64,000 bases of DNA from Sphingobacterium cavernae (GTDB lineage Bacteria; Bacteroidota; Bacteroidia; Sphingobacteriales; Sphingobacteriaceae), in NCBI RefSeq assembly GCF_008520265.1, contig NZ_VIQM01000065.1, forward strand, positions 1 to 64,000. The letters are read 5' to 3'. The translations under genes were made by a program, and so were the position numbers. The notes under the pieces are model-generated. The model was not told where the DNA came from. It searched no databases and saw nothing but the letters and a program-made list of their open reading frames with translations. Shown in pieces: positions 62,782 through 64,000 of this stretch. Within the stretch, counting starts at the first letter, position 1. Each line of letters begins with the position of its first letter.

Positions 62782-62789
62782 CAAATTTA
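62782..62789 (-). promoter_or_regulatory. -7 promoter element of the holin-like gene
   Basis: TAAATTTG on the minus strand, exact TAnnTTTG; 5 nt (GCATT) before the ATG at 62776. Confidence 0.65.
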
Positions 62790-62938
62790 TTTAAAATATA
62801 CGTTAATTTCTAAGTTTTTCAACTTCAAAAGTAATGCCAACACAAAAGGGTTTTGGCAATAATCAAACATAACATTTTTATAATACTATGCTCGCATAAT
62901 TTTTATTTCTATATTTACTCTACTAATTCAGAAACATT

Positions 62939-63367
62939 ATGAAAAAGATACTTATAACATGCTATATTGTTTTAATAGCATTCTTTGCACAGGCACAATC
63001 AACTGATATTTTGGGTAAGTGGATGACCATTGATGACGAGTCGGGGCAGGCTAAATCTGTTGTGGAGATATTCAAGAAATCGGATGGAAAATATTATGGA
63101 AAGATAGTAAAGTTGTTACAAAAACCAGAAAATGAAAATTGTGTCAACTGTAAAGATGATCGCAAAAACAAACCTCTTTTAGGATTAGAGATTATCCGCG
63201 GATTGAAAAAAGACGGCAACGAATATACAGCAGGCAATATCACTGATCCAAAATCTGGAAAAACGTATAAATGTACGATCACGCGAGACGGCGACAAATT
63301 GAATGTACGCGGTTATATGGGATTTTCACTTATAGGAAGAACCCAAACTTGGACAGCTACAAAATAA
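62939..63367 (+). CDS. DUF2147 secreted protein
   Basis: 142 residues. Signal peptide (MKKILITCYIVLIAFFAQAQ). The mature domain has ILGKWMTIDDESGQAKSVVEIF, YYGKIVKLL, a CVNC pair, the GLEIIRGLKKDGNEYTAGNI strand and a C-terminal LNVRGYMGFSLIGRTQTW, all typical of DUF2147, a lipocalin-like periplasmic family of unknown function. TATATTTA near 62911 may be its promoter. Confidence 0.9.
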   Translation: MKKILITCYIVLIAFFAQAQSTDILGKWMTIDDESGQAKSVVEIFKKSDGKYYGKIVKLLQKPENENCVNCKDDRKNKPLLGLEIIRGLKKDGNEYTAGNITDPKSGKTYKCTITRDGDKLNVRGYMGFSLIGRTQTWTATK

Positions 63368-63473
63368 ACAAACACACTATTAATAACTAGGGATAGGCGG
63401 CAATTTCATCTTGTCGCCTTCTTTATTTTAAATCACACAAACGATTTCACAAAATTCAAGTATGTAAATATGC

Positions 63474-63481
63474 TATCTTTG
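63474..63481 (+). promoter_or_regulatory. -7 promoter element of kbl
   Basis: TATCTTTG, exact TAnnTTTG, about 30 nt before the kbl ATG at 63513. Confidence 0.7.
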
Positions 63482-63512
63482 TTTTAGTAGTTCATACTTA
63501 ATCTCATATACT

Positions 63513-64000
63513 ATGTATAAAACATTAAAGCCGGCGCTAGAAAAAGAGTTGGCCGCTATCAAAGAAGCTGGATTATATAAAGAAGAGCGCATTATCACAA
63601 CACCGCAAGGTGCTGACATCAAAGTTAGTACAGGGCAAGAAGTGATTAATTTTTGTGCTAACAATTACTTAGGATTGTCTTCACACCCTCAAGTGATTGA
63701 GGCTGCGAAAAAAGCAATCGATACACACGGATATGGAATGTCATCGGTACGTTTTATCTGTGGTACACAAGATATTCACAAAGAGCTAGAAGCAAAGCTA
63801 TCTAAATTCTTAGGCACTGAAGATACGATTTTATATGCTGCTGCATTTGATGCCAATGGTGGTGTATTTGAGCCATTATTAGGTGCAGAAGACGCTATTA
63901 TCTCTGACGAGTTAAATCACGCTTCGATTATCGATGGCGTACGTTTGTGTAAAGCACAGCGTTTCCGCTATAAAAACTGCGATATGGCAGATTTGGAAGC
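63513..64000 (+). CDS. kbl: Glycine C-acetyltransferase (2-amino-3-ketobutyrate CoA ligase), 5' part
   Basis: The first 162 codons from the ATG at 63513; the gene runs off the window. [80 protein letters not shown] and [14 protein letters not shown] match Kbl of the alpha-oxoamine synthase family. The PLP lysine is beyond the window. It splits 2-amino-3-ketobutyrate into glycine and acetyl-CoA, completing the pathway begun by the threonine dehydrogenase gene at 24538-25479. Confidence 0.94.
   Translation, partial: MYKTLKPALEKELAAIKEAGLYKEERIITTPQGADIKVSTGQEVINFCANNYLGLSSHPQVIEAAKKAIDTHGYGMSSVRFICGTQDIHKELEAKLSKFLGTEDTILYAAAFDANGGVFEPLLGAEDAIISDELNHASIIDGVRLCKAQRFRYKNCDMADLE

Overview
The window is AT-rich DNA from a member of the Bacteroidota, most likely the family Sphingobacteriaceae (Sphingobacterium/Pedobacter-like). 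Support comes from the gene families (DUF4369-TlpA thioredoxin, DUF4407, DUF4293, LemA-TPM-TPM, WzxC-type flippase, SDR-type threonine dehydrogenase, SufBCD). It also comes from about 19 upstream sites matching the Bacteroidota -7 promoter element TAnnTTTG and a lack of Shine-Dalgarno dependence. The genus is an inference. No rRNA or CRISPR array is present, and there is one tRNA (Gly-GCC).

Bases 1 to about 12.8 kb are accessory DNA: an integrated mobilizable element plus defence-type cargo. Read leftward from its right edge it carries a tyrosine integrase, an unknown membrane protein, an excisionase-like HTH protein, a VapE-type ATPase, a toprim primase, a hairpin-rich candidate oriT, a MobC-like protein, a MobA-type relaxase and a small membrane-anchored protein. 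The cargo lies beyond that. One part is a two-gene unit with its own promoter, a small Panacea/DUF4065-like protein followed by a 713-residue membrane protein of unknown family. The other is a convergent 1025-residue SIR2 - STAND-type NTPase - TPR protein ending in what reads as a cold-shock/OB-fold domain. These cargo genes are the best candidates for an undescribed system. The left end of the element is not resolved.

From hemW (12.9 kb) onward the DNA is ordinary chromosome. 12.9-17.7 kb: hemW, waaA, galE, trhO. 17.7-23.7 kb: a leftward surface-polysaccharide cluster (DeoR-type regulator, flippase, three glycosyltransferases, DUF3820) with a six-copy repeat protein upstream. 23.8-28.4 kb: yebC with threonine dehydrogenase, a lamin-tail secreted protein, and asd. 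28.5-35.6 kb: a large secreted M14 carboxypeptidase, a trans-sulfuration PLP enzyme, a TlpA-like protein and a TPM-TPM-LemA operon. 35.7-40.3 kb: an FAD dehydrogenase, tRNA-Gly, a PH-like membrane protein, an MFS exporter and a TonB-type pseudogene with two in-frame stops.

40.3-44 kb is the sufBCD Fe-S assembly operon. 44.4-52.5 kb holds an Lrp regulator coupled to an unusual NC-motif protein, ung, DUF4293, truA followed by an MsbA-like ABC exporter, and a secreted EEP-family hydrolase. 52.6-57.2 kb has an M3 peptidase lipoprotein and DUF4407. 57.4-62.4 kb is a rightward run of P1 peptidase, class C serine hydrolase, Asp/Glu racemase and aldehyde dehydrogenase, interrupted by two 264-bp tandem repeats that duplicate the racemase start. 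The window ends inside kbl, whose product completes the threonine-to-glycine route begun by the dehydrogenase at 24.5 kb.

Convergent gene pairs usually share a bidirectional hairpin terminator; two of these are perfect 44-bp palindromes. Several promoters place the expected transcription start on or just before the ATG, implying leaderless or nearly leaderless mRNAs. Several start codons below were moved inward on that basis.
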